From Mycolicibacterium sphagni (GTDB lineage: Bacteria; Actinomycetota; Actinomycetes; Mycobacteriales; Mycobacteriaceae), in NCBI RefSeq assembly GCF_002250655.1, contig NZ_NOZR01000002.1:62001-126000 (forward strand): a stretch of DNA of 64,000 nt, given 5' to 3'. A model generated the notes under the pieces. It was not told where the DNA came from. It did not search any database and saw nothing but the letters and a program-made list of their open reading frames with translations. Made by a program: the position numbers and the translations under genes. This document shows, one piece after another, positions 62,355 to 64,000 of the stretch (positions within the stretch are counted from its first letter, which is position 1; each line of letters begins with the position of its first letter).

Positions 62355-62411
62355 AGGTGAAAGCCTCACACGCCACACGCGCGCATGCGACCCCTTTGGC
62401 CTCGAGATGGC

Positions 62412-62455
62412 AAAACCCCGCGTCGCCGGGATCGCCGGAGATGACGCGGGGTTTT
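62412..62455 (-). terminator. intrinsic terminator of the rpsB-tsf operon
   Basis: AAAACCCCGCGTC (62412-62424) pairs perfectly with GACGCGGGGTTTT (62443-62455), an uninterrupted 13-bp stem with an 18-base loop. With A-tract and T-tract on the two sides it could work in both directions. It lies 34 bases beyond the tsf stop. Confidence 0.9.
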
Positions 62456-62488
62456 CCAGTGGACGGCTTGGTGTGCCGCCCAAGTTTG

Positions 62489-63316
62489 TCAGGCCTGACC
62501 GACCTCGAACCGGACGAACCGGGTCACTGTCACGCCGGCCTCGTCCAGCAGCGCCTTGACGCTCTTCTTGCTATCGGACACCGACGCCTGCTCCAGCAGC
62601 ACGACGTCCTTGTAGAAGCCGGTGACGCGACCTTCGATGATCTTGGGTAGCGCGGCTTCGGGCTTGCCCTCGGCCTTGGCCGTCTCTTCGGCGATGTGGC
62701 GCTCGTTGGCCACGATGTCGGCGGGAACGTCCTCACGCGTGAGGTACTTGGCCTTGAGCGCGGCGATCTGCAGAGCCACCGAATGCGCGGCGTCCTTGTC
62801 AGAACCCGTGTACTCGACCAGCACACCCACGGCAGGCGGCAGGTCTGCAGCCCGCTTGTGCAGGTAGGCCTCGACGTTGCCGTCGAAGTACGCCGCGCGA
62901 CGCAGCTCGAGCTTCTCGCCGATCTTGGCCGACAGCTCCGCGATGGCTTCCTCGACGGTCGTCGTCGCCCGCTCGCCAGAAATCGGAGCGGCCTTGAGGG
63001 CCTCGACATCGGTGGCCTTCGCGGCAGCAGCGGCAGCCACGACCTCGTCGGCCAACTTCTGGAACTCGGCGTTCTTGGCGACGAAGTCGGTCTCGGAGTT
63101 GAGTTCGATCAGCGCGCCGCCCTTGGCGGCGACCAGGCCCTCGGCGGTGGCGCGCTCAGCGCGCTTGCCGACGTCCTTGGCGCCCTTGATGCGAAGGGCC
63201 TCAACGGCCTTGTCGAAATCGCCGTCGTTTTCAGCCAGCGCGTTCTTGCAGTCGAGCATGCCCGCACCGGTGAGTTCCCGAAGTCGCTTGACGTCGGCAG
63301 CGGTGTAGTTAGCCAT
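62489..63316 (-). CDS. tsf: translation elongation factor Ts
   Basis: A 275-residue EF-Ts, the nucleotide-exchange factor of EF-Tu. The N-terminal motif [32 protein letters not shown] in the core, and the coiled-coil region are all present. Length is normal. It starts 11 bases after the rpsB stop and is cotranscribed with it. Confidence 0.96.
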   Translation of the reverse strand: MANYTAADVKRLRELTGAGMLDCKNALAENDGDFDKAVEALRIKGAKDVGKRAERATAEGLVAAKGGALIELNSETDFVAKNAEFQKLADEVVAAAAAAKATDVEALKAAPISGERATTTVEEAIAELSAKIGEKLELRRAAYFDGNVEAYLHKRAADLPPAVGVLVEYTGSDKDAAHSVALQIAALKAKYLTREDVPADIVANERHIAEETAKAEGKPEAALPKIIEGRVTGFYKDVVLLEQASVSDSKKSVKALLDEAGVTVTRFVRFEVGQA

Positions 63317-63327
63317 GTGGCCTTTCC

Positions 63328-64000
63328 TTACGAAGCGTCAGTGGTGGTTTCAGTTGCGACCGGCCCGGAGTCATTGGGGGCCGACGCGGTTGCGCTTGCC
63401 AGCAGTTCCTGCTCCCACTCGGCCAGCGGCTCGGCCACGGCCTCCTGCTTGTCACCCGCACCGACACCCGAGCGAGCCTGCAGACCTTCGGCCACCGCGG
63501 AGGCGATCACCTTGGTCAGCAGCGCCGCCGAGCGGATCGCGTCGTCGTTGCCCGGGATCGGGTAGTTGACCTGATCGGGGTCGCAGTTGGTGTCCAGGAT
63601 CGCGATGACCGGGATGCCGAGCTTGATGGCCTCGCTGATGGCGAGGTGTTCCTTGTTGGTGTCGACGACCCACACCGCAGACGGCACCTTGGCCATGTCC
63701 CTAATACCACCCAGGGACCGCTCCAATTTGGTCTTCTCGCGGGTCAGCATCAAGATTTCCTTCTTGGTGCGACCCTCGAAGCCACCTGTCTGCTCCATGG
63801 CCTCGAGCTCCTTCATCCGCTGAAGGCGCTTGTGCACGGTCTGGAAGTTGGTGAGCATGCCACCCAGCCAGCGCTGGTTCACATACGGCATGCCGACGCG
63901 CGTCGCCTCTTCGGCGATGGACTCCTGGGCCTGCTTCTTGGTGCCGACGAACAGGATCGTGCCGCCGTGGGCAACGGTCTCCTTGACGAACTCGTAGGCC
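63328..64000 (-). CDS. rpsB: 30S ribosomal protein S2, N-terminus beyond window
   Basis: About 223 residues of S2 are present; the start is beyond position 64000. Recognisable parts: [39 protein letters not shown], and [19 protein letters not shown] with the C-terminal tail rich in Ala/Ser. The C-terminal ~30 residues extend as in other actinobacteria. Confidence 0.97.
   Translation of the reverse strand, partial: AYEFVKETVAHGGTILFVGTKKQAQESIAEEATRVGMPYVNQRWLGGMLTNFQTVHKRLQRMKELEAMEQTGGFEGRTKKEILMLTREKTKLERSLGGIRDMAKVPSAVWVVDTNKEHLAISEAIKLGIPVIAILDTNCDPDQVNYPIPGNDDAIRSAALLTKVIASAVAEGLQARSGVGAGDKQEAVAEPLAEWEQELLASATASAPNDSGPVATETTTDAS

Overview
The window is high-GC actinobacterial DNA and almost certainly comes from a mycobacterium (Mycobacterium/Mycolicibacterium type). 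Supporting signs are a six-gene mce operon, an S-methyl-branch mycolate/cyclopropane methyltransferase, a SigC-type sigma factor, lipoprotein transpeptidases, and a right half whose gene order follows the Rv2857c-Rv2890c block of M. tuberculosis (recalled from family knowledge, not searched). The species cannot be named from sequence alone. No gene-free stretch exceeds about 260 bases; no tRNA, rRNA, CRISPR array, insertion sequence or phage gene was recognised.

Region 1 (1-10.8 kb): after the tail of a CtaG-like membrane protein comes a catabolic block entirely on the minus strand. Two paralogous modules each pair a Rieske oxygenase with a 111-residue unknown protein. Module A (10761 to 7456) adds an amidohydrolase that lacks its HxH metal motif and a MarR regulator. 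Module B (4689 to 391) adds a flavin/[2Fe-2S] reductase, an SDR dehydrogenase and a TauD-type dioxygenase. Between them lie a TetR regulator, an O-methyltransferase and an FAD monooxygenase. An almost identical 21-bp palindrome-containing element sits in front of both modules, so they are probably co-regulated parts of one pathway for an unidentified, probably ring-containing substrate.

Region 2 (10.9-20.7 kb): an unusual regulator (ROK-like winged helix fused to a TetR protein) precedes an mceABCDEF operon without yrbE permease genes. Two 14-bp palindromes with the same half-sites lie directly before mceA. An alpha/beta hydrolase and a secreted protein follow the operon.

Region 3 (20.7-40.7 kb): a copper module (copZ, copA, divergent sigC, tandem 22-bp repeats between them), zwf, then a glnA4/gamma-glutamyl hydrolase/aldehyde dehydrogenase/SDR/GntR operon divergent from an amino acid/amine permease, which resembles a gamma-glutamylated amine degradation route. 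Next is an asnO-ngg pair for the osmoprotectant N-acetylglutaminylglutamine amide, then a degenerate alpha/beta hydrolase, a lipoprotein, cobQ, mapB, a DUF1707 protein and a Rieske lipoprotein.

Region 4 (41-64 kb): nitronate monooxygenase, mycolic-acid-type methyltransferase, penicillin-binding lipoprotein, a secreted GH16 glycosidase, then the core block GNAT-ispG-rip1-dxr, a permease, photolyase, DUF2631, rlmN-cdsA-frr-pyrH, a methyltransferase/MarR divergent pair with two abutting perfect operators, a decayed copper amine oxidase, amiC, an LLM flavin/F420 oxidoreductase, a small secreted protein, and the tsf-rpsB operon running off the right end. Many adjacent genes overlap by ATGA or GTGA, which fixes several start codons.
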